Below, one piece after another: positions 52,301 to 63,033 of a DNA stretch of 64,000 bases. Both the position numbers and the translations under genes were made by a program. Each line of letters starts with the position of its first letter. The stretch's first letter is position 1. This stretch comes from Chelydra serpentina (taxonomy: Eukaryota; Chordata; Testudines; Chelydridae). The DNA is taken from positions 24,632,001 to 24,696,000 of the forward strand of contig JBAIAC010000033.1 of assembly GCA_037349315.1 (NCBI GenBank). The letters are read 5' to 3'. Below the pieces are notes generated by a model. That model had not been told where the DNA came from and made no database searches. It was given only the letters and a program-made list of their open reading frames with translations.

Positions 52301-55300
52301 CAATGGGCATTAAATAGCCAACAGGTGGTAGAAGGGTAGGTGAAGTGGAGAGGCTGGAAACTGAGTGGATGAAGTATTTTGCTTCAGAGGCCGGGGTTAC
52401 ACTCAGGCTGTTGTGAGATTAGAGGGTCCCAGTTCAGCTCTCAGTAGACAGGAGATTAGCTCTGGAAGGCGCCACTAAGAATTGGACACATTTAAGCATT
52501 CTGCTCAAAGTGGCCTGTGCTGAGCCAATGTGGAAATTAAATTGCCTTCCACTTCTAGAGAAGATGGACCTTCCCGCATGTTGGAAGCACCACAGCTACC
52601 CCACTGCCCTGCTATCTGTGGTTGAAGATATACTCAACATGTACATTGTTCTATGCCAAAGACAATCTGAAACTGCCTCTCAGGGCTGGCAGTTCTTGAG
52701 AATGGGTTCCCGAGCTGGAGCATGTGCTCTTCCCAGAAGAGGAAGAGAAATCCCCATGCTCCCAAGATTTCTCATACTCCACTGCAATCCTTTGTCCCAA
52801 AGAGACAGAAAAAATATTCAAGCTTCTCCAGACAGCTTTTTATAAAAGGAGATGGCAAAATCATTCCCCTGTCCCTAAGAAATGCAGCTCATGGAAAGTG
52901 TGTGCTTGAACTCATAGGAAGGAGGCAGCCACTTAATATGTCCTTTTGATGGGTGAGTTCCACTCAGATGGTCTCGCATTTGCTGATGGTCCCATTGATC
53001 ATTCACTGGATATTAGATCAACTAAGTGAGCCCGACAGATGTGCTGTCCTCATAGTTGGGAGAACCCTGTCCTAGGCTAAAAGATGACCACCTCGAAACA
53101 TTAATAGTGAAGGGAATTTCTCATGTTGCCTTGTTAACCAAAATGAAAGGAAGTAGATGAGGAGGAAACTTTGAACTGCCCTTGAAGCCTTTCTCCCTAC
53201 CCTAATTGTTACTGTCTTGGGTCTCTAGATGGTACCGTAAGCTCTGCCCACGTCTGAATGATCCAGATTGGGTGCCAGGTCCCAGTCTCATCAGCCTTCA
53301 GATGAGAGTGACACCAAAGCTAATGAGACTAACCTGGGATGGTTTCCCAGTGCATTACTCGGAGAAGCATGGCTGGGGCTACTTGGTGCCAGGGAGGAAA
53401 GATAATTTGCCAAAGGATCTCTCCGAGAAGGAAGAGCCATCCTGTCCACACAGGTAGGAGAGTGAGAGAGATGGGATGGGCTATCTAAGGAGATGTCAGC
53501 AGTAAAGCTACTGTATTCACCATGAAGAGAAGAGAGTCCCATGTTGCTAAGACTTCTGATCTTTAGTGGTTATTTGCTGAACAGTTTTGGGGAGGGAGGT
53601 TCTGGGAAGAAGGTCAGCAAATTAATCCAGAGCTCCAAAGTCTCAAACTGCATGGCAATCAAACAAGGCAGTAAGTAACCTGAGGGCATTAAAGATGCAT
53701 CTATTCCTCCCTGAACAGAAGCCTGTGCTTTTCTCCCTTCCTTTAAAAAAAACCAAAACCTCTCTGGCTAAGCAGTGTTTGGCTGGGAATCTTGGCCTCT
53801 CCTTCTGAAGGATGTTGGGGAGTATGTTGCCCTTATTTTCATCTTCTTATCTGAAAGATGTCCTTATGGAGCCGGGTAACTCTCTGTCCTAGGGTGATAC
53901 TTGTGGTGGTGATAAATTCCACTTCAGATTCTCGATATGAAACCTGTCTCTGCTCCCAAAGACACAGGTTTCTGAGTACCACTTATCTCTCCTTTGCCTT
54001 CTCCCTCTAGGGTTATTGAGCACCTGTACAAGGAGCATTGTAAGGAGAGAGGGAAGGAGCAGCCTGGCTCACTGAACACCTGCCTTGAAGAGGAGCTCAT
54101 GTTAACAGACAACAGCACTATCTGGCAAAAGGTAAAGCTGGGTTTGCTGGAACTGAGGGACAAAGCGAGTAGAGGCTCAGAAAACTTGTCCGAGGCACCT
54201 GTTCCCCTTGGAAAAGCGTGACGGACAGAAAGTCCACCTGCTTGAGTGAGAAGAGAGGCCTTTGGCTCCTGCCCTGTAAACAAACTGGCATCTTCAAACA
54301 AACCAACTATCCACCTGGGTTCCTTGGTCATTTTTCCTGTGACTGGCTGTCTCCATTAGCCTCGACTGATCCACACACGGCTTGCTTTCCATGGTCATTT
54401 CCCTGAAAGGAATCTTGATTTTTTTTTTCTAATATATGAACAGAGAACATTAAAAAATACTGAGTTCAGGTCAACTCCACTGAACCGACATCTGACCTCT
54501 TCCCTCCCATAGTCCCTCTGGTTTGAGCTACTAAAAGTCTGGCCAGGTGGCCACCCTACTCAGAGATTTGTTAATGCCAAATCTTAGCAGCCTGTGACTT
54601 GGAGCAACCGAGAAGTCATTTCAGAGAGAGTTGAAGGAAAGAAGGGAGGGTCTGAAGTAGTGAGAAGCAAGAGAATTTCTTGTAGCCCAGAACAGAGAAT
54701 CCCATTTTGGAGCCCAGAGGCCCTCTTCTCACAGATATCCACTAAGCCCCTATCCTGTTCTGCACAGCTGCTTTCTTGCTGGTTAAACACTGTTGTGCTT
54801 ATATCCAATTAAAGTGATGTAAGAAAGGGAACTGGCTGGCTTGGATGGGAATGGGGTAGAGCCTCTTTTGTCTATGCTGCTGATTCAAATCCAGTGCAGT
54901 CATAAGTGACTGAGTTGTTGTCCTCTGATGGCTGTTCAGGAGCCTGTGTGAAAAGGAACTGGCCTCCTTGCTGAGGGTCTCGGCAGAGAGGCCAGAGACT
55001 AATCGCTATGGAGCCTGAATTCCCCGTTTGCCCCAGGGTGGTCTCTCCAGGTCATTACTGCACATTATTGCCCTGCTGCTTCCTAGTCTGTACCTGTTTC
55101 AAGGATAAACAGATGCCTAAAGTCTTCTTAGATATCAAGCCGACACCTTTCGCCAACACACAACTCACTTTAAAAATGAGAAAGCTGGAGAGCTGTGGGC
55201 CCAACAACATGCTGGAGAACAGCAGCCTCACGCTGAGAGGTTCCTGGAAGAGTTGTCCAGGCAGCCCCTGAGCTAACTGGGAAGCCAAAGCACATACTAA

Positions 55301-58300
55301 GAAGCTCTCTGATCCTTCTGTCCCCTTTGTTCCCAGGTGGAGGAGCTGAGCCGATTGGAGATGGACACTGATGTGGAAGCTGAAACAGGCAGAACAGCTA
55401 AAGGGCCCAGACAGGTAAATGGAACGTCCCAACAACAGCTGGGAGTGTGTCAGCTAACTGGGATTCACTGCACAGGGACTGCTCCAAGCAGAACAAGAGG
55501 GCCCAGGATCCTGCATGGCTGACGAAGAGCAGCTCCCTCCATAGCAGGGTCCCTTTAGTATGCTGCTCTCAGGAGCCCCATGGATGTCTCCATTGTAGTG
55601 TGTGCGGAGTCAGGCTTTCATTTCCAGGTGCTTGTGTAGTTGAGGTGGCATTTCATTAACTAGGTGCTTCCCGCATCCCAGAGACTTTTCCTTCTTCAGG
55701 CTCTAAGTTTAGCAAGTGTTTCATGCTGGATGGTTTCAGGGAGAGGCTGCTTACCTGGAGCTGGAGTGTGCCGAGAGCCAGCCTACATATCACCATGGCA
55801 ATGGCCCTTACAATGACATCAACATCCCTGGCTGCTGGTTCTTCAGGCTGCCTCATAAGGTGAGTGTGGAGTCCATAGGATGTTTCTAGTTTGCTGCTGA
55901 TCCCTCCCTGGAGTGCAGGGCCTGGTGTTTGAGACCCATGGCTGGCTCCAAAGGGGAACTGAGTGACACATCTGGAGACCATTCCCCCTGCACTGACCCA
56001 ACTAAGCTCTTGCTGTCCTCATGCTAACTCCTGGGATGTGCTGAGCAGTTCCCTGCTGAAATGCACTTGGGCGCCAAGTGTTTTAACTGTGGGACTGTCC
56101 CCTTACGCATCCCCCTAAAGCCCTTTACTGGCCTAACTTGACCAAGTCCCAGCTCCTCACTTTCTCCTTCAAGGCTTTGCACAGTCTCATCTTCTTCATC
56201 CTCTCTGCTCTCATCTCCCCTCCTCCCCCTATGGCTCCTCACTCTCCCTCCAACCTCAGGGTTGTGTCGCTTCAGCTGGATTAGCCTCCCCGTTCCTGTC
56301 TGCTGAATGCACTTGCGCTCCTTCTTCAGCCCCCACTTCGGGTTGATGTAGCCACCTGCCCTGGTCAGCAACTCGCGACAGGGCTGGTGCTAAGGACGTG
56401 CTTGTAAAGATGTGGAACAGGGCAGGGAAGTGACCAGGGCTTCATTTCTATTTAATAATAAGAACCACCCAATGCACTGAGCCAAGCCATCCTCATTTCA
56501 TTTGCTGTTCAAGGATGGGAATGACAACAACGTCGGAAGCCCTTTTGCCAAGGATTTCTTGCCCAAGATGGAGGATGGCACCCTACGGGCTGGCATTGGG
56601 GGCACTGACGGGACGAGGGCCCTTGAAATTAACAAAATGATCTCGTTCTGGAGGAACGCTCACAAGCGAATCAGGTGAGATAGTCAGACACTAATTCCTC
56701 TCCTCCCCCAATTAAACTGCAAAGTCCCCACCCATGGGGGATCTGCTGCTGAGTGACTGATGATAACAGGATTTGCACAGGAACTGTGGTGTAGTGCACC
56801 TCTGTATGCTGAGGCACTGAGAAGCATTAGAGCTGATAAGGGAAAGGAGCCCTGAAGGCCTCCAAAGAGGCTGATCCTTGGCACAAACGCCACCTAAGAA
56901 AAAAGGATTAGGCAAAGAGCCAAAATGAAACTCTAATGGGTGAGTGCAGGAAGGGAGCTCAAACAATGAGCAAGCAGACTGGGTCAAGCATCGTAACACT
57001 GTGGATCTGGGGCTGGAGGGGCAAGTGTTTTCAACTCCCAAGGAATGCAATGGCAGTTCAACGGGCGCTCCTGTGGGTAAGGGTCGGGGGAATGTCAAGG
57101 CCCAGCTAGATATAATATGGACAATCTCTCCACTAGGATTCCTAGGGACAGGGGTGGGGGATTAGACGTTAGTGCTGCAGAAGGAGCTTTCTGTAGATCT
57201 GTAATAGTCTGAGAGTACGTGTGCCCCCACTGTTAGCCCTTCCAGGAGTCAGGCAGGTAAATGCACATTGGGGGTCTGGTAGATTTGCTACTAACTCCTC
57301 TTAGCAGAGTATAGTAACTTCTAAATTGTAACATGCCCCTTAACCACTGCCATTTTTTGGACAGGGAGCTCCCCCCATGTTAAATGTCACTTGTCTGTTT
57401 CCTGGCAGCTTGCAGTGTGGGGTTGTATCTGCCTGACCACAGTACAGGGGGCTAATCTGAACTGCGGTACTGGAGATGCAGGATCTGAGGGATGAAGCCC
57501 CATCTCTTATCACAGCCTCAATGTCCCATCCTGTGAATGAATGATTGTGCCCCATGGTCTGGATTAAGTTGAAGTTTTCATCCCTCAGTTTAAAGCATTA
57601 TTTTCATGTAGCATTCAGTTAGACGAGGGGAAATGGCAAATGTCTGAGTGGCTCCTGATCACTCTGCCCATTGGTGGCACCTTTTTACTCCTCCATAGTG
57701 AGCAGCAGCCATGGTTTATGGGAATGGGAACTAACTGGGGTGTGGGCAGTGCCAGAATGTGCTGCTTCAGCCCAAGCAAGAGGACAAACCTCTCCCACAA
57801 ACTAATCTTTTGGAGTCAAAAGTGCCCGAAACCTGCTTGACTGATCATTAACACTGCCTTGCCCTCGGCACGTGCTGGCATGGCAGGGGCTAGCAGCACA
57901 GTGGAGACAGCATGCTCAGCTCTAGCATGTGGGCCTGGGGCAGCTGAAGGAAAGAACCTGAGAAAGGGGGATGCAAACTTGGGGATGGGGGAGAGAGACT
58001 GGGTTCCCCAAATACAATCGAAGATCCAGGGCGCGATCTTCCCTTTAAGGGTTTCCCTGCCTCAGCTGCTGCTGTTCATGGCATTTCCCTTCACAGTCTG
58101 TCTCACTGGGGCCCTGGCCTCGTGTGTTCTTGTTTCAACAGCTCCCAGGTGGTGGTGTGGCTGAAGAAAGGGGAGCTGCCTCGATCAGTAACTAGGTAAG
58201 TGAGGAAATGCCATACAGGTCAGTGGCCCCTGTTCAGTTAAATCTGATCTTTGACTATTGGACCTTTTCTTTCTCTGAGACTATGGGAACCTGAATCCTT

Positions 58301-61300
58301 AAGGGGGTCAGAATTGGGGCAGTACAGGGGGAATAGTCTCTTTCCTAGTTCCCCTACTTCCTCCCATCAGTCTCAACTCTCTGGCCTGTGTTGACCATGG
58401 AACTAGCTCAGCAGTCAGACTCCAAGCTGGGATTATAAAAGGACTTTAGACACTCAGTCCCATGTGGTGGATCTTTCTCGTCTACAGCCACTGGGAAGTC
58501 CCTTTCAGTTACTGAGTTCTCAGTGTGGGAAAAGCCAGAGCCAGGCCTTCTTCATCCCTACTTCTCTCCAGTGGGCAGGCAGTGACACTCCGCTTCTATT
58601 CCAGACATCCGGACTATGATGAGGAGAGTAATTACGGAGCCATCCTGCCGCAGGTGATAACAGCAGGGACCATCACTCGTCGGGCTGTGGAACCCACCTG
58701 GCTGACTGCCAGCAACGCCCGGGTACAGAACTATCTTTTAGTGTTCTGGAGAGGGATTATTTGTGGAGCACAGTAGTGTGGGATTTCTCCTGCCCTACAA
58801 GGCAGGATATCTCAAGATAGTGACAACTGTCCTGGATTAGAAATCAGATTTGATGGAGCTGGGGTATGTCTTGGGTTGGGTGTGAACTTTGTAGATCTCA
58901 GAGGCTGGTTCTATAATCCTTTGCCCTCTTGCCTCGCTGACATGAGTTGGCCTAGTAACCTCGGGCTGACGAGATCCAGAAGCTCAAGGGCTGAGAGCAG
59001 GACCTCAGTGAAAAGGGAGTTAGAATCAGTGGAGACCTTCTAGACTCCATCTGGGATGCAGAAGCCCTTGCAAAGGAATGGGGGTAAGAGCAAGGCAGTA
59101 GCTGGTCTCCTTGCCTTTATTCCCCTTGTCAGGAGTGTCTCTGGCTGGCATTTCTGCACTGGAAGAGCTGTGTGCTGCTAACACCACATGATGTGATCGT
59201 CCAGGAAAGCAGGCCAGACAGCCACTGGAGAAGAGTTGTGTTTAGCCTGGCAATGGTGTGGGGGAGGGAGGTGTAGGAGGGACATGCTCAAAGTGGCATC
59301 AATCTGTGTTCACAGGCTGACCGGGTAGGCAGCGAGCTTAAAGCCATGGTCCAGGTCCCTCCGGGCTACTACCTGGTTGGAGCAGATGTGGATTCCCAGG
59401 AGCTCTGGATAGCTGCTGTCCTAGGGGAGGCTCATTTCGCTGGCATGCACGGTGAGAGGTTCAGCTGGAGCAGCACTGCCCTGCAATCATGTGACATGGA
59501 CTGCAGTTAGGGTCCTGGGCCAGGATGTAGCATTGCCCTGGTGATGCTGTGAGGTCTGACTCAGACACATTTCCAGTCTGCATTCATCTCCTCTCTCCTG
59601 CACCCCAGGCTGTACTGCATTTGGCTGGATGACTCTGCAGGGGAAGAAGAGCAACGCCACAGACCTGCACAGCAAGACGGCCTCTACAGTGGGGATCAGC
59701 CGGGAGCACGCCAAAGTCTTCAACTACGGGCGCATCTATGGGGCAGGCCAGCCCTTCGCAGAGCGCCTGCTGATGCAGTTTAACCACCGGCTGACGCAGC
59801 AGCAGGCAGCGGAGAAGGCTCGGCAGATGTATGCAGTCACCAAGGGGATCCGGCGGTGAGTGCTGCCTTGTGGCTCAACTTAGCAGAGCTTTGGTGTAGG
59901 AAGCTGTGGGGAATGTGATCTGCCTATGGCATTATGTCCACTGCTGAAGGAGTTGGCCAGAAATTTGCTACACTGTTAGCTCAGTCTGCCTCCAGCTGGG
60001 TCATTCCTCCTGGGATTTGGACCAGAAGGGTCCTTTGGTAGGTTGGATGCTCCTATGAGCTGCCTGAGAGGAAGCTGTGTCTATCTCTGACATAGATAAA
60101 TCCCTCCTAATGAGGTGACGGTAGAGCACATTGCAGGCTGCTGGGCTCTCTTAAAGTCCTGACCTAAGTGTCGTGAATCTGGAGCTCATGCTTCTTGCCG
60201 ATCAAGAGTCTTGCCAATCAAACCAGGCTTGCTCAGTTCCATAACCATGAATCTTGTTCCTGAAACTCCAAGAGATCAAAGTCTAAGATGCCATTTATCC
60301 CTACTGGTTTCTCTTTTCTAGGTATCACCTTTCCGAGGAAGGGGAGTGGCTAGTGAGAGAGCTGGGCTTACCAGTGGAGAGGGCAGAGGACGGTTCTGTG
60401 TCTTGGCAGGACGTGCGAAGGATACGGAGAGAAACCGCGAAGAGGTGAGGGAGCAAAGCTTGAGAAGAGCCTCTGTTTGTGTGAAAAGGGAATGGAGGTG
60501 GGAAATGGGATGCGCAAGCCCTCCGATGCGCCCTGTGCCAGTAACAAGGGGAAAGGAGAGCTGCTACACACAGGAGTCCTATGTCCAGAAAGAGGATGCT
60601 GGTGAAAGAGGCAAGTCAACAGCAAAGGCAGGAAACTATTTTCATCAGTAATGTCTAGAGAATCAGGCAAGTCAACAGCTCTCTTAATCAAATGAAATTG
60701 GAGGCCAAGGGCAATTTTAGCTTTTGTGCAAGGAAAGAGGCAGCCATGAAATAGTCAGGCTTTGTTCAGATTTCCCCACCAGCCTCCGCCAATGCACTTT
60801 AATCCTGATCTGCAACATTCCCTGCTATTGCAATCCTGGTCTTTCCTCCTCCCGTCTGTCCCCACAACTCGGCGATATACCTCAGTCCTGACCTGCAGCA
60901 TCCCTGCTTTTCCAGCTCACATCCTCCATGTACCTCTGCTGCCACTTCTGCAGAATCCCCGGCTCCTTTAGTTGGGGGCTTCCCTTCCTGCCAGTCTGCT
61001 GATGTGCCATAAACCTACGTCTACAGAAGTGACAAGCTAGTGCAGCTGAACCCCTTATCACTAGTGAAGCTCGTGAAAGCTCTGACCCCAGTGCCTCTGC
61101 AGAGACTGTTTTGTGGCAGGTTCCTGGGGGAAGATGCAGTGACACGTCTATTCCCCTCACTGCAGGTCGCCTCGGGGAAAGTGGGACGTGGTATGCCACC
61201 GTGTGTGGGCTGGAGGAACTGAGTCGGAAATGTTCAACAAGCTGGAAAGCATTGCTATGTCTGCCTCGCCAAGAACCCCTGTGCTGGGCTGCTGCATCAG

Positions 61301-63033
61301 CAGAGCCCTGGAGCCAGCTGCTGTCAAGGGCGAGGTAAGAGCAAACCCTAGCCTGACACACAGCTCGGACTTGGCCCTGCAGAACTCTTGCTTTCGGTGC
61401 GAGATGGCCTTGACGCTCCCAGCTAGCAACACTCCATGTTGCCGTGCTGGGAACTGTAGTCTGGACAGGCTAACTTTGTATTAGTTAAGTGACTGCATCC
61501 TGCTCTATTTTGTGCAAAGTATGAGTGGCCATGGGACTGCTGGCTGGCTACCAATACTGCCCTGGATGGGGAACACTTTGGATCATCCTGTGGAACCACA
61601 CGTTTATTGGTGCTCCACCCGTATAAGTTTTGGTGCAGCTGTAGTTCTCAGTAATGCTGCCCTGTGACAGGCAGTGATGCACAGCAGTTTTGCTACAAGG
61701 TTGTGCTACAGCAAAGAAAACATTTAAGTTTGAGGATAAACCCCTTCTGTACTCAGCAAATGCTCTAGCATCAATTGTCAGAAGCTGAGTTACAGACTGA
61801 ATCAAAGCTAGGTTCTTACAGTGCCTTTCATACCCCAAGTGTCTCTGCAGCCATGGGGTAGACAGTGGGGTCTAACCTGCCCTCACTTGCACCATTGACA
61901 TCAAAGAAGTCACACAGGGGTGTGGGCAAAATTGGGCCCTGGCAATTCAGGGCCTCAGTAGTCAAATGCAACAGTAGCAGTTCAGAATCTGTGGTATTGC
62001 AGCCACTTCCCTTGTGGGAAGGAATCTGGTCAAGACAATGGGATTAACCCCAGTGCTTCTAGAAACTGCCACAGGCATTTTCATTTCCCCCCAGAACAGC
62101 CCTTAAAGGGGGTAAGTTTCAGTCTCAAGGGAAGGATGGCATCTTCAAAAGTGCAACGTGCACCTAGTACTGCTCTGCAGTGTCAGTACTGGGGGTGGGC
62201 CCCAGTCCTGGTGAAACAATTAAACCCTATGACCTCGTGACTGAAAGATGGGAGTAGTGCCTGCTGAACCCACTGACACCAGAGAGACCTGGGAAAATAT
62301 GCCATATCCTCAGGAATAAGAGAGAACCTAACAGGAGTTCAGCATACTCACATCTGCAGTGACTAGTTGTAAATGGCTCCTTCGGTGGTGAGGCTGCTTG
62401 CTTCTGCTAGATTTAAAGGGTCAACCCTCCCCTCCCTGAAAAGCATGCTGGGAACATGCTCCTATAAAAGGGCAATTATATAGTGAGGGTTGGTTAGGAA
62501 ATAACAAAAGAAGTTGTTGCAGTTGTATCCTATCATTCTATCACAATGCCCTTCTGTAATTGTTCAACTAGTATCTAGATGTCTTGCCCAGGTTCTGCCA
62601 GCAAATCTCTTTCTCTCCATTGGGTGTGTTTGGGGTTTTTGTTTTTTTAAATGGGATTTTGTATCCTCAAACACCGCCCCAGCAACACAACCCTTTCAGG
62701 CTTGTTACCACCAACTGTTCCATGGTGGAGTGTGACCCCACGGGAACAGACTTCCCCAGGGAATGTGCTTACTATAGGAATCAGTTCTGGAACCCTTCTA
62801 GCTTCCGGTTTGTGTTTCCTCCAGTTTGTAACCAGCAGAGTGAATTGGGTGGTGCAGAGCTCAGCTGTAGATTACTTGCATCTAATGCTGGTGTCCATGA
62901 AATGGCTCTTTGAAGAATTCAACATCGATGGGCGCTTTTGCATCAGCATTCACGATGAGGTGCACTACCTGGTCCAGGGTGAAGATCGCTACCGGGCAGC
63001 GCTAGCCCTGCAGCTCACCAACCTCCTAACACG
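45654..63033 (+). CDS. POLG: DNA polymerase gamma catalytic subunit (POLG), 20 coding exons, 3' end missing
   Basis: POLG replicates and proofreads mitochondrial DNA in the matrix, working with the accessory subunit POLG2 and the helicase Twinkle. Coding exons joined: 45,654-46,308; 46,759-46,954; 48,226-48,393; 49,522-49,668; 50,229-50,308; 50,720-50,902; 51,518-51,669; 52,004-52,127; 53,229-53,453; 54,011-54,131; 55,337-55,414; 55,740-55,859; 56,514-56,674; 58,142-58,195; 58,605-58,722; 59,316-59,451; 59,609-59,855; 60,322-60,444; 61,166-61,334; 62,825-63,033. All junctions are GT-AG and keep frame, giving 1,134 codons plus 2 nt from the ATG at 45,716. Exonuclease residues are D176/E178, D252 and D377; polymerase residues are D864/D866 (motif A), R917, K921, Y925, Y929 (motif B) and D1109 (motif C). 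Human numbering is 22-26 higher, mainly because the polyglutamine tract is absent here. The last roughly 78 residues lie past the window. Confidence 0.98.
45694..45903 (+). other. AUG-led overlapping frame at the POLG start (-1 frame)
   Basis: ATG 22 nt before the POLG start opens a 69-codon frame in the -1 register, within the same exon, ending at 45,903. It could reduce POLG initiation as an overlapping upstream frame. Placental mammals use the -1 register here for the 260-codon POLGARF, but from a CUG; this frame is far shorter and homology is not shown. Confidence 0.4.
46759..46954 (+). CDS. POLG: POLG exon 3 (exonuclease motif II)
   Basis: Begins with the G completing Trp198, then [24 protein letters not shown]252RAH is exonuclease motif II. 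Ends in phase 0 at CAA/GTAAGT. Confidence 0.97.
47038..47252. mobile_element. TIR element in POLG intron 3
   Basis: GACCCGATTTTCAAAATT on the left is inverted as AATTTTGAAAATCAGGTC on the right. AT-rich interior, no coding. No clear target duplication. A common sauropsid MITE-like repeat. Confidence 0.65.
47892..48210. mobile_element. hAT-type MITE abutting the POLG exon 4 acceptor
   Basis: Starts CAGCGGTTCTCAAACTGTGG (47,900) and ends GTCTGAGAAC (48,202), same family as 35,148-35,469. The flanks CTCTAACC (47,892-47,899) and CCCTAACC (48,203-48,210) are an 8-bp duplication with one mismatch. The right terminus seems to have lost the last few bases. It ends only about 23 bp before exon 4. Confidence 0.8.
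48226..48393 (+). CDS. POLG: POLG exon 4
   Basis: Phase 0 to phase 0; [16 protein letters not shown] is highly conserved exonuclease-domain sequence, followed by a lysine-rich variable stretch ([12 protein letters not shown]). Acceptor TGTGCATTTCAG; branch-like CTAAC at 48,205-48,209 derives from the MITE target duplication. Donor GTGAGT. Confidence 0.96.
48900..49400 (+). repeat. Dispersed repeat remnant in POLG intron 4
   Basis: Contains AATACTGCTGCAAAGAT, CACTTTCAAGGCCCTTCACG, CTCCTTCAAATCCCC and, at its end, GTGCCTAGCCAGTGAGATCC..TAATACAAATAAT. I recognise this as a common sauropsid LINE/SINE-derived repeat (probably of L3/CR1 kind), diverged. A C17-18 run lies upstream at about 48,488-48,506. 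Confidence 0.5.
49522..49668 (+). CDS. POLG: POLG exon 5
   Basis: [20 protein letters not shown] and [15 protein letters not shown] are conserved exonuclease-domain sequence. Phase 0 both ends; acceptor TCTCTTTACAG, donor GTAAGG. Confidence 0.96.
50229..50308 (+). CDS. POLG: POLG exon 6 (exonuclease motif III)
   Basis: KYCALD377[12 protein letters not shown] holds the third exonuclease motif. Acceptor CCCCAAAG is weak in pyrimidines near the AG. Ends in phase 2. Confidence 0.96.
50720..50902 (+). CDS. POLG: POLG exon 7
   Basis: [40 protein letters not shown] and [12 protein letters not shown]; end of the exonuclease domain and start of the linker. Donor GTACCA is non-optimal. Confidence 0.96.
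51518..51669 (+). CDS. POLG: POLG exon 8 (spacer, variable part)
   Basis: [20 protein letters not shown] is conserved, then a lysine-rich variable spacer ([14 protein letters not shown]). Ends in phase 1 (GAAG/GTAGTG). The spacer domain contacts POLG2. Confidence 0.93.
52004..52127 (+). CDS. POLG: POLG exon 9
   Basis: [19 protein letters not shown] then [14 protein letters not shown]. The acceptor chosen (AAAATCAG at 52,003) keeps frame; a second AG 17 bp on (CCCCCCAG) would not. Ends in phase 2. Confidence 0.9.
53229..53453 (+). CDS. POLG: POLG exon 10 (spacer)
   Basis: [40 protein letters not shown] and [16 protein letters not shown]; ends with a short variable loop. Donor GTAGGA. Confidence 0.96.
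54011..54131 (+). CDS. POLG: POLG exon 11
   Basis: [17 protein letters not shown] and [15 protein letters not shown]. Phase 2 to phase 0. Acceptor CTCCCTCTAG. Confidence 0.94.
55337..55414 (+). CDS. POLG: POLG exon 12
   Basis: [20 protein letters not shown], 26 codons, acidic variable spacer region. Phase 0 both ends. Confidence 0.9.
55740..55859 (+). CDS. POLG: POLG exon 13
   Basis: [20 protein letters not shown] is conserved; the first 15 codons are variable. 40 codons, phase 0 both ends. Confidence 0.95.
56514..56674 (+). CDS. POLG: POLG exon 14
   Basis: [20 protein letters not shown] and [18 protein letters not shown]; beginning of the polymerase domain. Ends in phase 2. Confidence 0.97.
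58142..58195 (+). CDS. POLG: POLG exon 15
   Basis: A 54-nt exon, [18 protein letters not shown]. Acceptor GTTTCAACAG; ends in phase 2. Confidence 0.94.
   Translation, partial: LPGGGVAEERGAASISN
58605..58722 (+). CDS. POLG: POLG exon 16
   Basis: [20 protein letters not shown] then [19 protein letters not shown], strongly conserved in the polymerase domain. Donor GGGTACAG is weak. Confidence 0.97.
59316..59451 (+). CDS. POLG: POLG exon 17 (polymerase motif A)
   Basis: [20 protein letters not shown] then GAD864VD866[11 protein letters not shown]: motif A with metal-binding Asp. Ends in phase 1. Confidence 0.97.
59609..59855 (+). CDS. POLG: POLG exon 18 (polymerase motif B)
   Basis: [21 protein letters not shown]917EHAK921VFNY925GRIY929GAG is motif B, which selects incoming nucleotides. 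[20 protein letters not shown] follows. Ends in phase 2. Confidence 0.98.
60322..60444 (+). CDS. POLG: POLG exon 19
   Basis: [20 protein letters not shown] and [10 protein letters not shown]; thumb/palm connecting segment. Phase 2 both ends. Confidence 0.95.
61166..61334 (+). CDS. POLG: POLG exon 20
   Basis: [20 protein letters not shown] then [20 protein letters not shown] and [13 protein letters not shown]. Ends in phase 0 (GAG/GTAAGA). Confidence 0.96.
62825..63033 (+). CDS. POLG: POLG exon 21 (polymerase motif C)
   Basis: [20 protein letters not shown] and CISIHD1109EVHYLV: motif C with catalytic Asp (His replaces the human Arg two residues later). Ends in phase 2 at ACACG/GTAAAG; the next exon is not in the window. 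Confidence 0.97.
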
